In this document: piece after piece, positions 1-8,346 of the stretch
Layout: each line of letters opens with the position of its first letter
Numbering within the stretch: position 1 is the first letter of the stretch
DNA from: Halalkalicoccus sp. CGA53
GTDB taxonomy: Archaea > Halobacteriota > Halobacteria > Halobacteriales > Halalkalicoccaceae
Assembly (NCBI RefSeq): GCF_036429475.1
Contig: NZ_CP144125.1
Location: forward strand, 930,001-994,000
Length of the DNA stretch: 64,000 nt
Direction: 5' to 3'
Position numbers and translations under genes: made by a program
Notes under the pieces: generated by a model
Told to the model about the DNA's origin: nothing
The model's input: the letters and a program-made list of their open reading frames with translations, nothing else
Databases searched by the model: none

Positions 1-660
1 GACGTAGCCCTGCGAGCGGTCGTACGTGTGGACGTGGCCTGTAACGACGCCCTCCGCACCGATCGCCTCCTCGAGCATCGCCTTCGAGTCGGTGAGGATC
101 CCGTCGGTGAACTCGTCGGTGTAGCGCACGGTCGCACCCGCCTCGAACGAGGCCCCGATCCCCTCCTCCAGCACGATGTACTGGGCGTCGCCCCCGCCGT
201 CGCGGTCCGCGACCGTCGCCTCGACCTCGCTCTCGCCGTCGAAGACCACGAGCGGGTCGCCCTCGAACCGTCCCTGGAGGTTCGACGCGACCGGCAGCTC
301 CATCTCGCCCTCGCTCACCGCCCCCGTCAGCTCCACCTCGCCCAGGTTCCGGTGGTCGATCGTGTGCGCTTGGACCTCCCAGCCGTCCTCGTACATCTCC
401 GCGAGCTGGTCGTCGGCCATCCACTGCTCCGAGGAGTTCATCAGCCCCGGACAGGCCGCGATACAGCCCGGCGCGTCGTACTCCTGGTGAACCTCGTAGG
501 TCTCGGTGTAGTCCTCTACCGGGCTGTCGTCGTAGACGAAGACGACCATCCCGTCCCCCTCGGCCGCCGCCGGCACCGTAGACCCGAGTGCGACCGCGCC
601 CGCGCCGGCCGCCGCGAGGAACCCACGACGTGTCGTCGTCCGCCCTGCTACGCTACGCAT
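1..660 (-). CDS. Tat-exported NodB-like polysaccharide deacetylase family protein (partial, 3' end outside window)
   Basis: The reading frame starts at an ATG at 660 and runs off the left edge without a stop, so only the N-terminal 220 residues are seen. The start is a Tat signal (RRGFLA followed by a hydrophobic Ala/Gly stretch), implying export in folded form. The mature part begins with a VFVYDDSP motif and later carries HTIDH, matching the Asp and His-x3-His metal-site pattern of NodB deacetylases. Between these core elements and the rest of the fold lies an inserted beta-rich segment (about residues 95-165). The protein is clearly paralogous to the one at 15457-16740 and shares the same layout. 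The substrate is unknown; a surface polysaccharide is likely from the context. Confidence 0.8.
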   Translation of the reverse strand, partial: MRSVAGRTTTRRGFLAAAGAGAVALGSTVPAAAEGDGMVVFVYDDSPVEDYTETYEVHQEYDAPGCIAACPGLMNSSEQWMADDQLAEMYEDGWEVQAHTIDHRNLGEVELTGAVSEGEMELPVASNLQGRFEGDPLVVFDGESEVEATVADRDGGGDAQYIVLEEGIGASFEAGATVRYTDEFTDGILTDSKAMLEEAIGAEGVVTGHVHTYDRSQGYV

Positions 661-684
661 TTCCAGACCTTATTCACGGTTCGA

Positions 685-695
685 GTATACTTATG
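685..695 (-). promoter_or_regulatory. TATA box for the 1-660 deacetylase
   Basis: On the minus strand this reads CATAAGTATAC and sits 25-35 bases ahead of the ATG at 660, the spacing expected for a leaderless haloarchaeal transcript. The paralogous gene at 15457-16740 has a related ATAAGTA core in its promoter. Confidence 0.5.
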
Positions 696-792
696 CGCCG
701 GATAAGAGTGTGGGCCGGTACCACGGAGCCGGTCCTCGCCTCCCGGGGAGGATCGTCGGTCCACGCCGGTGATCGCCGGCGTCGAGTCCCCA

Positions 793-1776
793 TCAGTCGT
801 CGAACTCGTCGTAGAGCAGCACCTGCAGCTCCTCGTTCTCCTTCAGGTCGAAGACCATCGCGAGCAGCATGAACAGCCAGCCGACCGCGAACAGGAGCGC
901 CGCGGTCCCGCGGGAGGTGCCCGACTCCGGGGAGACGACGGATTTCAGACCCGCGAGGAGGCCGCCGCCGGCCGTCGCGGCCCCGACGTAGTAGAAGAAC
1001 GTCAACGGGTGGAAGTCCCGGACGAGGTACTTCACGCGGAGCCGCCAGAGGAAGTCACGAAGCAGGAGCACGGAGACCTTCGGGATGAACGTCTCGTACT
1101 TGATGTGGCTCGTCTCGTCCTTGTAGACCGCCCGTCGGGGGACATCCGCGACCGTGAGCCCGCGCGCGTTCAGCCGGACGAGCAGGTCGTTCGCGAAGCC
1201 GAAGTCCTCGTAGAGTTCGTCCAGGTCGAGTCGGTCGAGCGCCTCGTAGGAGATGGCCGTCGAGCCGTTCTGGGGGTCCATCACCTTCCAGTAGCCGCTC
1301 GCGATCTTCGTCAGCAGCGAGAGGGTGAAGTTCCCGATCTGTCGAAAGAGCGGCATGTCGCGGCGCTGTCGCCCGAGCAGGCGGTTGCCCTTCGAGTAGT
1401 CCGCCCGGCCCTCGGCGACCGGCGCGATCATCCGTTCGACGATGTCGGGCTCGGCCTGGCCGTCGCCCGCGATCACCGCTGTCACCTCCATCCCGTCCTC
1501 GTACGCGTGCTGGTATCCCGTCTTGATCGCGCCACCCACGCCGCGGTTCTTCACGTGTTTGATCGGGACGATCTCCGCGGTCTCGTCGCCCTCCTCTCGG
1601 CGTTCGTTCACCCGCGCCGCGTGTGCTTCGATCTCGGCCCAGGTGTCGTCGGTCGAGCCGTCGTCGATGACGTACGCGCGGTCGATACACGCTGGGAGGG
1701 TGTCGATCACCGCTCCGATGTGGGGCTCTTCGTTGTACGCCGGCACGACTGCGGCGATCGTCTTCCCGTTGAACAT
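793..1776 (-). CDS. Family 2 glycosyltransferase with two C-terminal membrane helices
   Basis: Product of 327 residues. The N-terminal 230 residues form a GT-A domain: VVPAYNEE at the nucleotide-binding start, IDDGSTDDT, and AGDGQAEPD around the metal-binding Asp. Two hydrophobic segments (about 256-275 and 290-312) end the protein, an arrangement seen in dolichyl-phosphate hexose synthase-like enzymes. It probably transfers a sugar from a nucleotide donor to a lipid or glycan carrier at the cytoplasmic face. The ATG at 1776 was chosen because the open frame continues far upstream only as non-protein-like sequence that overlaps the divergent deacetylase gene. Acceptor and sugar cannot be told. 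Confidence 0.85.
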   Translation of the reverse strand: MFNGKTIAAVVPAYNEEPHIGAVIDTLPACIDRAYVIDDGSTDDTWAEIEAHAARVNERREEGDETAEIVPIKHVKNRGVGGAIKTGYQHAYEDGMEVTAVIAGDGQAEPDIVERMIAPVAEGRADYSKGNRLLGRQRRDMPLFRQIGNFTLSLLTKIASGYWKVMDPQNGSTAISYEALDRLDLDELYEDFGFANDLLVRLNARGLTVADVPRRAVYKDETSHIKYETFIPKVSVLLLRDFLWRLRVKYLVRDFHPLTFFYYVGAATAGGGLLAGLKSVVSPESGTSRGTAALLFAVGWLFMLLAMVFDLKENEELQVLLYDEFDD

Positions 1777-2007
1777 AGTTGTACTCGAGTAGGCGTCACT
1801 CGCCACCTTCAGGGCTTTGTTATGGAGGGGATAGTTCGGCCGGACGGCCGACTCGTCGGCCGAGCGAGTCGAACGTCCGGGACGACGAGGCGGGCACCCG
1901 GGCGGATTACTTTCGAGATAATAAAATAGCCCTCTCCCCGAGTAAGGATCAACGACGCCGCGCACGCGAGCGTGTGAAACTGAAACGGCGACGACGATTG
2001 GTCCACC

Positions 2008-2802
2008 ATGACGACGCCACCACGCGACGAGGCCACGGGGTACGTCTCCCCGGTCGCGTACACCTACGACTGGTACGAACGTTTCTTCGAGCGGCTGCTC
2101 GAGGCGGGGTACACGCCGGCGAGCTACGACGAACCGCTCGGCGACGGCGATCTCGTCGTGAGACACGACGTCGACCTCTCGCCCGCGAAGGCGCTCGACG
2201 TCGGCCGGATCGAGGCCGACCTCGGTATCGAGTCGACCTTCTTCTTCCTCCTCACGAACCCGCTGTACAATCCGTTTCACCGCCCGAACCGGCTGGTGAT
2301 CCGAGAACTCCTCGAGATGGGCCACGACGTCGGCGTCCACTTCAGCACCCACCAGTACTGGGGTGAGGACCCCGGCGACGGGGCGATCGAGGGCCGCGTC
2401 GCGGCCGAACGCGAGGTCTTCACCACCGCGTTCACCGAGCCCTCCCCGGCTGTTTCGTTTCACCGCCCGCCCGAGTGGATCCTCTCGCGCTCGTTCGACT
2501 CGTTCGTGAGCACCTACGAGCGGCGATTCTTCACCGACGTGCAGTACGCCGGTGACTCCAGCCAGCGCTGGCGTGACGCCCCGCCGGAGGCAGACGGCGG
2601 GCCGCTCCAGGTCCTGACCCACCCGGGCCTCTGGGGTGCGGAGGACGCGACGTTCGCCCAGCGCGTCGACGAGGCCACCGAGTACCAGTTCGACCGCGTA
2701 GCGCGATTCGTCGAAGACGAGTTCATCCACGACCGGAACACCATCGAGCAGTACGACCACCGAGGGGCCCCCTCGGCGAGTACGGAGAGCCAGAATGGCT
2801 AG
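2008..2802 (+). CDS. NodB-like polysaccharide deacetylase (cytoplasmic type)
   Basis: Product of 264 residues without a signal peptide. RHDVD (about residue 50) and VHFSTH (about 107) supply the Asp and His-x3-His metal ligands of the NodB fold, and SFHRPPEW (about 150) resembles its later conserved block. The closest general match is the haloarchaeal deacetylase-like family in glycan clusters. It lies divergently from the GT2 gene and its stop overlaps the next gene by 8 bases, so the two are probably co-translated. It likely removes an acetyl group from a glycan precursor; activity is inferred. Confidence 0.75.
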   Translation: MTTPPRDEATGYVSPVAYTYDWYERFFERLLEAGYTPASYDEPLGDGDLVVRHDVDLSPAKALDVGRIEADLGIESTFFFLLTNPLYNPFHRPNRLVIRELLEMGHDVGVHFSTHQYWGEDPGDGAIEGRVAAEREVFTTAFTEPSPAVSFHRPPEWILSRSFDSFVSTYERRFFTDVQYAGDSSQRWRDAPPEADGGPLQVLTHPGLWGAEDATFAQRVDEATEYQFDRVARFVEDEFIHDRNTIEQYDHRGAPSASTESQNG

Positions 2803-4825
2803 CGTTCGAGGCGGCGTCTACGGCTGGCTCGACCGCCAGCGATTCGACGTCCTCGGCGCGATCGTCGGCCTCGTCATCGCCGTCGGGATGCTCCCGATCA
2901 GGCTCGTCGTCACGAACATCTACGTCGTCGGGATCCCCGTCGCGATCGGCATCGCCTCCGGACTCTACCTGCTCTCGGTCCGGAACGAGGACACCGAGTC
3001 CTACCCGACGCTCCCGCTCTGGGCGGGCCGCGCGCTCCCGAGCGTCGTCCTCCTGGGGATGGCGCTGCTCGTCGCGATCGGGTTCCTCCAGAACGGCCGG
3101 TCGGTAATCTTCTACTCGCTCGCCATCCTCGTCGGGGTCGCGCTGTTCGCACAGATACTCTTCGTCGACGACCGCGACTACGCCCCGTTGCTCGTCCTCG
3201 CGCAGGTCCTCGCGCTCGCGTTCGTCATCCGGATCGTCGCGCTCCGGACGATGCCCGGCTACGTCGGGATCGACATCTGGTCGCACATTCCGACCTACTC
3301 GGCGTCGATCCTCGAGGCCGGCTCGCTCGCGCCGATCGCGGACAACAAGTACTACGCCTCGCCGCTGTTTCACCTGCTGATCGTCGGCACATCGCTGCTC
3401 GCCGACCTCTCGGTCCGGAGCGCCGCGCACGTCTCGATCGGGCTGGCGATGGTGCTCGCGATCCCGTTCGTCTACCTCGCAGCCCGGCTGTTCGTCGCCC
3501 CGCGGTGGGCGCTCTTCGGCGCGGCGGTCTACGCGGTGAGCGGCTACGCCGTCGAGTGGGGGATCCACCTCATCCCCACCACCCTGGGACTGGTGTTCTT
3601 CCTCGCGATCCTCTACCTGCTCTGTCGCCTGCTCTACGTCGACACCGGGCTGCACACGTTCACGCTGTTGCTCGTGTTGAGCATCGCGACGATCCTCACC
3701 CACCAGATCTCCTCGTTCATCGTGCTCGTCATGACCGGCGCGGGGCTGCTCGCACACATCGCGCTCCAGTTCGACCTCCTCGCGCCGAGACAGAACGTGA
3801 GCCAGGTCCGCTCGAACGCCCGGGACTCGGCGAACCTGACGGGGCTGCTCGCGTTCGACCTCGGCTTCCTCACGTTCATGTGGTCGCTCACGCCGCACTA
3901 CGGCTCGACGTTCCTCGAGATCATGTTCACCTTCTTCTACGGCTCGATCGTCGAGGCCGAGGGGATCTTCGACCCGGCGGGCGACCGCGAGATCGACCCC
4001 GACGCTCCGCCGCTCGAGACGACGTTCGTTCAGGACCTCGTCGTCTACCTCGACGCGCTCGCCTTCCTCGTGCCGTTCCTGCTCACCGTCGTCGGCTGTC
4101 TGTTCATCCTCAGACGGCGGAACGTCTCGCACGCGACGTTCATGTGCGCCTCGGCGGTCGTGCTCATGTGCGTCTTCGTCTTCGCGTTCCCGATCGCCGG
4201 GGTGCGGACGTTCGTCCCCTCGCGGTGGTACGCGTTCATGATCGCGCCGATGGCGGTACTGGGCGCGATCGGCATCGCACACCTCTCGCGGACCGTCCGT
4301 CCGGCCGGGGTGTTCGCGATCCTGCTCGTACTGACGCTCGTCCTCCCCGGACTAGCGTTCGCCGGCTCGAACGGCACGATCGACCAGCCGGCGTTCGAGG
4401 ACACCCAGACCCGATACAGCTACACCGCGAGCGAGCTCGCGGCGGTCGAGACCGGCGGCGAGATCATCACGATCAACGAGACCGCGGGCGAACGGATCTA
4501 CACGGATCACCCGTACAACACGGTCTTCTCGCGGCTCGGCGCCGCCGGAGCGGAGGCAGCCCAGCAGGGCGAGACGACCATGGCCTACGACGTGATCGTC
4601 CACCGCGACTACCTCGGGGACGGCGCGGCGTTCACGCAGGACGAGTGGGGCAGGGCCGTCACCGACGACCTCTCCCGCGACCAGCTCTGCGGGACGGATC
4701 GCCACTCCGCCTACGACAACGGGGAGGTGACGATGTGCGTCGCGACGTGGGACACCGAGGCCGCGGCCGAGGAACTCGAACTCGAGGACGAGGAGGAGGG
4801 CCCCATCGACGACGGCGAGCCGTAG
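2795..4825 (+). CDS. Large multi-pass membrane protein, GT-C glycosyltransferase-like
   Basis: Product of 676 residues with about 12-13 hydrophobic helices through residue 530, then a soluble C-terminal tail of about 145 residues ending in a very acidic stretch. After the fourth or fifth helix there is an extracytoplasmic loop with GIDIWSH, reminiscent of the first acidic loop motif of GT-C enzymes that use lipid-linked sugars. No family signature was recognised with certainty, so the role (glycan transfer or polymerisation at the outer face) is an inference from topology and neighbours. The start overlaps the preceding deacetylase by 8 bases and has a GGAG 6 bases upstream. Confidence 0.65.
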   Translation: MASVRGGVYGWLDRQRFDVLGAIVGLVIAVGMLPIRLVVTNIYVVGIPVAIGIASGLYLLSVRNEDTESYPTLPLWAGRALPSVVLLGMALLVAIGFLQNGRSVIFYSLAILVGVALFAQILFVDDRDYAPLLVLAQVLALAFVIRIVALRTMPGYVGIDIWSHIPTYSASILEAGSLAPIADNKYYASPLFHLLIVGTSLLADLSVRSAAHVSIGLAMVLAIPFVYLAARLFVAPRWALFGAAVYAVSGYAVEWGIHLIPTTLGLVFFLAILYLLCRLLYVDTGLHTFTLLLVLSIATILTHQISSFIVLVMTGAGLLAHIALQFDLLAPRQNVSQVRSNARDSANLTGLLAFDLGFLTFMWSLTPHYGSTFLEIMFTFFYGSIVEAEGIFDPAGDREIDPDAPPLETTFVQDLVVYLDALAFLVPFLLTVVGCLFILRRRNVSHATFMCASAVVLMCVFVFAFPIAGVRTFVPSRWYAFMIAPMAVLGAIGIAHLSRTVRPAGVFAILLVLTLVLPGLAFAGSNGTIDQPAFEDTQTRYSYTASELAAVETGGEIITINETAGERIYTDHPYNTVFSRLGAAGAEAAQQGETTMAYDVIVHRDYLGDGAAFTQDEWGRAVTDDLSRDQLCGTDRHSAYDNGEVTMCVATWDTEAAAEELELEDEEEGPIDDGEP

Positions 4826-4892
4826 CGACGGCTCGCGCTCGTTCGACGTGAGATCGGGTACGGGAATCGATCCCCGATACCCCGAGTAAACA

Positions 4893-4913
4893 CTCGCCTT
4901 CGGTAGGGGCGAG
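4893..4913. terminator. Small hairpin between convergent genes
   Basis: CTCGCC and GGCGAG form a perfect 6-bp stem around a 9-base loop, in the short gap between the convergent genes ending at 4825 and 4938. There is no clear T-tract on either strand, so a terminator role is only possible. Confidence 0.25.
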
Positions 4914-4937
4914 AACGGATTCGAGAAGCGGCGCGGA

Positions 4938-5927
4938 CTACTCCGCGAGCTCTTCGATCCGGGAGGGCCGGCCCGTCGCGAGGCGGTCGATCTCCCTGGC
5001 GACCTCGATCGCCCGGAGCCCGTCCTCGCCCGTGACGATCGGTTCGCCTCCGGTCACGACCGCCTCGACGAACGATGATATCTCGCTCTTGAGCGGCTCC
5101 TGACGGTCGATCAGCACCTGCTCGACGACGTTCTCGTGGCGATAGTCGAAGACGGTCCGCTGCTGTCTGATGTACTCCGGTAGCGAACCGCGCGTGATCT
5201 CGATCGACTGGCCGATGTAGTCGACGTGGATCCGACAGCTCTCGGCGGAGATGGTGAGTTCGCGGATCTTCTTCTGTGTCACTCGGCTCGCGGTGAGCTG
5301 CCCGATCGTCCCGGCCTCGCTCCGGCAGATCGCCGTCGCGTAGTCGCCGTCCTCGCGGCCCAGCGCCTCGATGCTCGCGAGGTCGTCGTCTCCGAGGATC
5401 GCGAGCAGGACGTCGATGTCGTGGATCATCAGGTCCATCACGACCGAGTCGTCGATGTCGCGGTCGAGCGGCGGCCCCATCCGTCGTGCCTCGATCGCGA
5501 GCACGTCGAGGTCGGGGATGAACTCCATCAGCGTGTCGACCGCGGGGTTGAACCGCTCGATGTGGCCGACCTGGAGGACCACCCCTCGGTCCTCGGCGAA
5601 CTCGATCAGCTTACGACCGGTCGCCAGGTCGTCGACGAACGGTTTCTCGATCAGCACGTGGACGCCCGCGTCGATACACTCGCGGGCGACGTCGTAGTGG
5701 TACTGCGTCGGGACGGCGATCGAGACGACCTCGACGCGCTCGAGGAGGTCGCTCATCGTGTACGCCTCGGTCTCGAACGCCTCCGCGACCGCGCCCGCGC
5801 GCTCCATGTCGGCGTCGGCGACGCCGACCAGCTCGGTGTTCGAGAGCTCTTGGTAGACCCGCGCGTGGTTGTGGCCCATGCTCCCGACGCCGATGACCCC
5901 CGCCCTCGTCGTCTCCTGGTTAGACAC
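4938..5927 (-). CDS. Gfo/Idh/MocA family sugar-nucleotide oxidoreductase
   Basis: Product of 329 residues. GVIGVGSMG near the N-terminus is the NAD(P)-binding Rossmann glycine motif and EKPF (about residue 95) is the conserved family signature with the catalytic Lys. It is a cytoplasmic dehydrogenase. Its GTG start (minus strand GTGTCTAA) overlaps the stop of the upstream aminotransferase by 8 bases, so the two are coupled. A dehydrogenase-aminotransferase pair like this fits formation of a 3-amino sugar nucleotide, as with WlbA and WlbE in UDP-GlcNAc-derived pathways; the exact substrate is inferred. Confidence 0.85.
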   Translation of the reverse strand: MSNQETTRAGVIGVGSMGHNHARVYQELSNTELVGVADADMERAGAVAEAFETEAYTMSDLLERVEVVSIAVPTQYHYDVARECIDAGVHVLIEKPFVDDLATGRKLIEFAEDRGVVLQVGHIERFNPAVDTLMEFIPDLDVLAIEARRMGPPLDRDIDDSVVMDLMIHDIDVLLAILGDDDLASIEALGREDGDYATAICRSEAGTIGQLTASRVTQKKIRELTISAESCRIHVDYIGQSIEITRGSLPEYIRQQRTVFDYRHENVVEQVLIDRQEPLKSEISSFVEAVVTGGEPIVTGEDGLRAIEVAREIDRLATGRPSRIEELAE

Positions 5928-7008
5928 GGCTCACCTCACGATCGGCGACGGCACCGATTACGGTGTCGATCACCTCCTCGGTGAGGTTCGGGTGGACGGG
6001 TAGCGAGAGCACCTCGCTCGCGGCCCGCTCGGCGACCGGCGCGTGCGCGTCGTAGCCGTCGTACGCCTCGTACTGGTGGATACAGGTCGGGTAGTAGATC
6101 CCGTGGCCGACCCCTCGATCATCGAGCCGCTCGATCAGCGTTTCTCTGTCCTCCGTCCGTACCGTGTACTGGTGGTAGACGTGCCGGTAGCCCTCCGGCT
6201 CGACCGGTGTCACGACCGACTCGCCGAGCCCGTCGGTGAGCCGTGCCGCGTTCTCTCGGCGTCGCTCGTTGAACGCGGGGAGGCGCTCCAGCTGGATGCG
6301 CCCGATCGTCGCTGCCATGTCCGTCAGCCGGAAGTTGTGGCCGACGGAGACGTGCGCGTAGCCCGCCCCCGGCTCCCGACCGTGGTTGACGAACTGGCGG
6401 AGCCGTGTCGCGACCTCCTCGTCGTCGGTCGTGACCATCCCGCCCTCGCCGGTTGTCATGTTCTTCGTCGGGTAGAACGAGAAACAGCCGGCGTCGCCGA
6501 TCGCGCCGACGCGCTCGCCGCCGATCGCCGCGCCGTGGGCCTGTGCCGCGTCCTCGATCAGGGCCGCGTCGTACTCCTCTGCGAGTTCGACGAAGCGGTC
6601 CATCGCCGCCGGCAGGCCGTAGAGGTGGACCGGCATGATCGCGTCGACGCTGCCGCACTCCCCGATCAGCTCCTCCGTCGCGTCGGGGTCGAGAGTGTAC
6701 GTCTCGGGGTCGATATCCGCGAAGACCGGCTCCGCACCCGTGAGCCGGATCGTGTTCGCCGTCGCGACGAACGAGAAGGGGGTCGTGACGACCGTGTCGC
6801 CGGCACCGATTCCGCTCGCGACGAGCGCCGCGTGCAGTGCGGTCGTCCCGTTGGTCGTCGCGACGGCGTACTCGGCGTCACAGTAGTCGGCGAACTCGCC
6901 CTCGAACGCCTCGACCTCCGGGCCGCCGGCGATCTGCCCGGATTCGATCACCTCGATCACCCGTTCGCGCTCCTCGGCGCCGAGTTCGGGGTCGGCGATC
7001 GGGATCAC
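5920..7008 (-). CDS. DegT/DnrJ/EryC1/StrS-type sugar aminotransferase
   Basis: Product of 362 residues. It is a PLP enzyme that would aminate a keto-sugar nucleotide: TTNGTTALHAAL near the start, EDAAQAHGA, and SFYPTKNMTTGEGG containing the PLP Lys. The frame is open upstream to 7230, but that part is Arg/Ser-rich and unlike a protein, whereas a GTG at 7008 is preceded by GGAGG with a 5-base spacer and directly starts the conserved IPIADPELG block, so the GTG is taken as start. The enzyme is coupled to the Gfo/Idh dehydrogenase downstream. Confidence 0.88.
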   Translation of the reverse strand: MIPIADPELGAEERERVIEVIESGQIAGGPEVEAFEGEFADYCDAEYAVATTNGTTALHAALVASGIGAGDTVVTTPFSFVATANTIRLTGAEPVFADIDPETYTLDPDATEELIGECGSVDAIMPVHLYGLPAAMDRFVELAEEYDAALIEDAAQAHGAAIGGERVGAIGDAGCFSFYPTKNMTTGEGGMVTTDDEEVATRLRQFVNHGREPGAGYAHVSVGHNFRLTDMAATIGRIQLERLPAFNERRRENAARLTDGLGESVVTPVEPEGYRHVYHQYTVRTEDRETLIERLDDRGVGHGIYYPTCIHQYEAYDGYDAHAPVAERAASEVLSLPVHPNLTEEVIDTVIGAVADREVSRV

Positions 7009-7365
7009 GTCGCCCTCCGATCCGTGGCTGGAGCGCCGTCTGCGGTACCGGCCGTGGTACCGCGGTGACGGGAGGCGTCGGCTGTCGTCGTCTGCCCCGC
7101 TCCGGTCGGTCGATCCGAATCGACAGGGCGGCGTCTTTCGGGGTGCATCGGTGGTCTGAGAGTGGGCACGACTGCTCCTTGTCTCTCCCTGGTGTACCGG
7201 TAGCTTGGTTATACGGGTTCTAACGTCCATCGATCCGGCACGGTTTCGGTCCCACGCGACGCGCGTGCGTGGACTCTCCGCCCCCGCTCTCGGTGGCAGT
7301 TACGCTCCCTCTAGGAGGGGCAACTGTCGCGAGGCTTTTGCCGTTCGATCCGGTAGGGGGGCCCA

Positions 7366-8346
7366 ATGAACCCGCTTCAGTGGACGGCCGACCTCCTCGC
7401 CGTCCTCGCCGCGACCGCCGTCGCGGCCGTCCTGATCGCCCTCGTCGAGGTCTCGGTGACGCCGATACGGGTGCTCGCCGCCCTCCCCCTGGTGCTGTTC
7501 GTCACCGGCTACGTCTTCGTCGCGGCGCTCTACCCCGGGGCACGGCCCGAACGGGCGGACGTCGGCGAGTCGGGCGCGCTCACCGGCCTCGAACGCCTCA
7601 CGCTCTCGGTCGCGGTCAGCGTCGCGGTCGTCCCGACGCTGCTGTTCGTGCTCAACTTCACCCCGTACGGCATCTCACTGGCCCCGCTCGTGGCCGCCAT
7701 CGCCGCATGGACGCTCCTCTTCTCGGTCGTGGCGTTCGTCCGGCGCCGCTCTGTCGACCCCGCCGCGCGCTTTTCGGTCTCCCCGCGCGTCCCCTACGTC
7801 GCCGCCTACTTCACGACGACCGACGGTCGTGTCGGCGAGGCCGCACCGTTCGAGGCCCGGGACGGGCACCAGGTGCTGCTCAACGCGCTGCTCGTCGTGA
7901 GTGCCGTCGTCTTCGTCGGCGTCGTCGCCGGCGCACTCGCGCTCGGCGGCCCGGCGGACGACCCGTTCACCGAGTACTACCTCGTCGCGGAGGACGACGA
8001 GGGGAACACGACGATCGAGGCGCTCCCCGACGAGATGACCGCCGGCGAGAGCGAGACGCTGTTCGTCGGGATCGAGAACCAGGAGGGAGAGTCGCTCACC
8101 TACGAGACGGTGGTGGTCTTCGAGCGACTGGACGACGACGGCGAGGTGACCGAACGGACCGAATTGGACCGGTTCGAGACGAGCGTCGACGACGGCGAGA
8201 CCGAACTCGTCGAGTACCAGGTCACCGCGCCGGAGTCGGGCGACGACGTGCGGATCTCGTTCCTACTCTACCGCTACACGGTCCAGCCCGACCCGAGCGC
8301 GGAGAACGCCCACCGGGCGGTCTGGATCGAGCCGACGGTGAATTAA
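7366..8346 (+). CDS. DUF1616 family membrane protein
   Basis: Product of 326 residues. Five hydrophobic helices lie within the first 190 residues. The C-terminal 130 residues are outside and contain the family block EYYLVAEDDEGN and LFVGIENQEGES, typical of DUF1616. The family is common beside archaeal surface-polysaccharide clusters but its role is unknown. The stop codon shares bases with the stop of the convergent gene (TTAA at 8343-8346). Confidence 0.8.
   Translation: MNPLQWTADLLAVLAATAVAAVLIALVEVSVTPIRVLAALPLVLFVTGYVFVAALYPGARPERADVGESGALTGLERLTLSVAVSVAVVPTLLFVLNFTPYGISLAPLVAAIAAWTLLFSVVAFVRRRSVDPAARFSVSPRVPYVAAYFTTTDGRVGEAAPFEARDGHQVLLNALLVVSAVVFVGVVAGALALGGPADDPFTEYYLVAEDDEGNTTIEALPDEMTAGESETLFVGIENQEGESLTYETVVVFERLDDDGEVTERTELDRFETSVDDGETELVEYQVTAPESGDDVRISFLLYRYTVQPDPSAENAHRAVWIEPTVN

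Noticed and set aside
793-2760. Long open frame extending the family 2 glycosyltransferase upstream by 328 codons
   Set aside because: The extra part is antisense to the 2008-2802 deacetylase gene, lacks protein-like composition, and the GT-A fold starts cleanly at the ATG at 1776.
2723-4282. 519-codon minus-strand frame opposite the large membrane protein
   Set aside because: Dominated by Arg, Asp and Glu from antisense codon bias; it is the shadow of the 2795-4825 gene.
7009-7230. N-terminal extension of the aminotransferase from ATG 7230
   Set aside because: Arg/Ser-rich and unlike haloarchaeal protein; GTG 7008 has a GGAGG with good spacing and begins the conserved domain.
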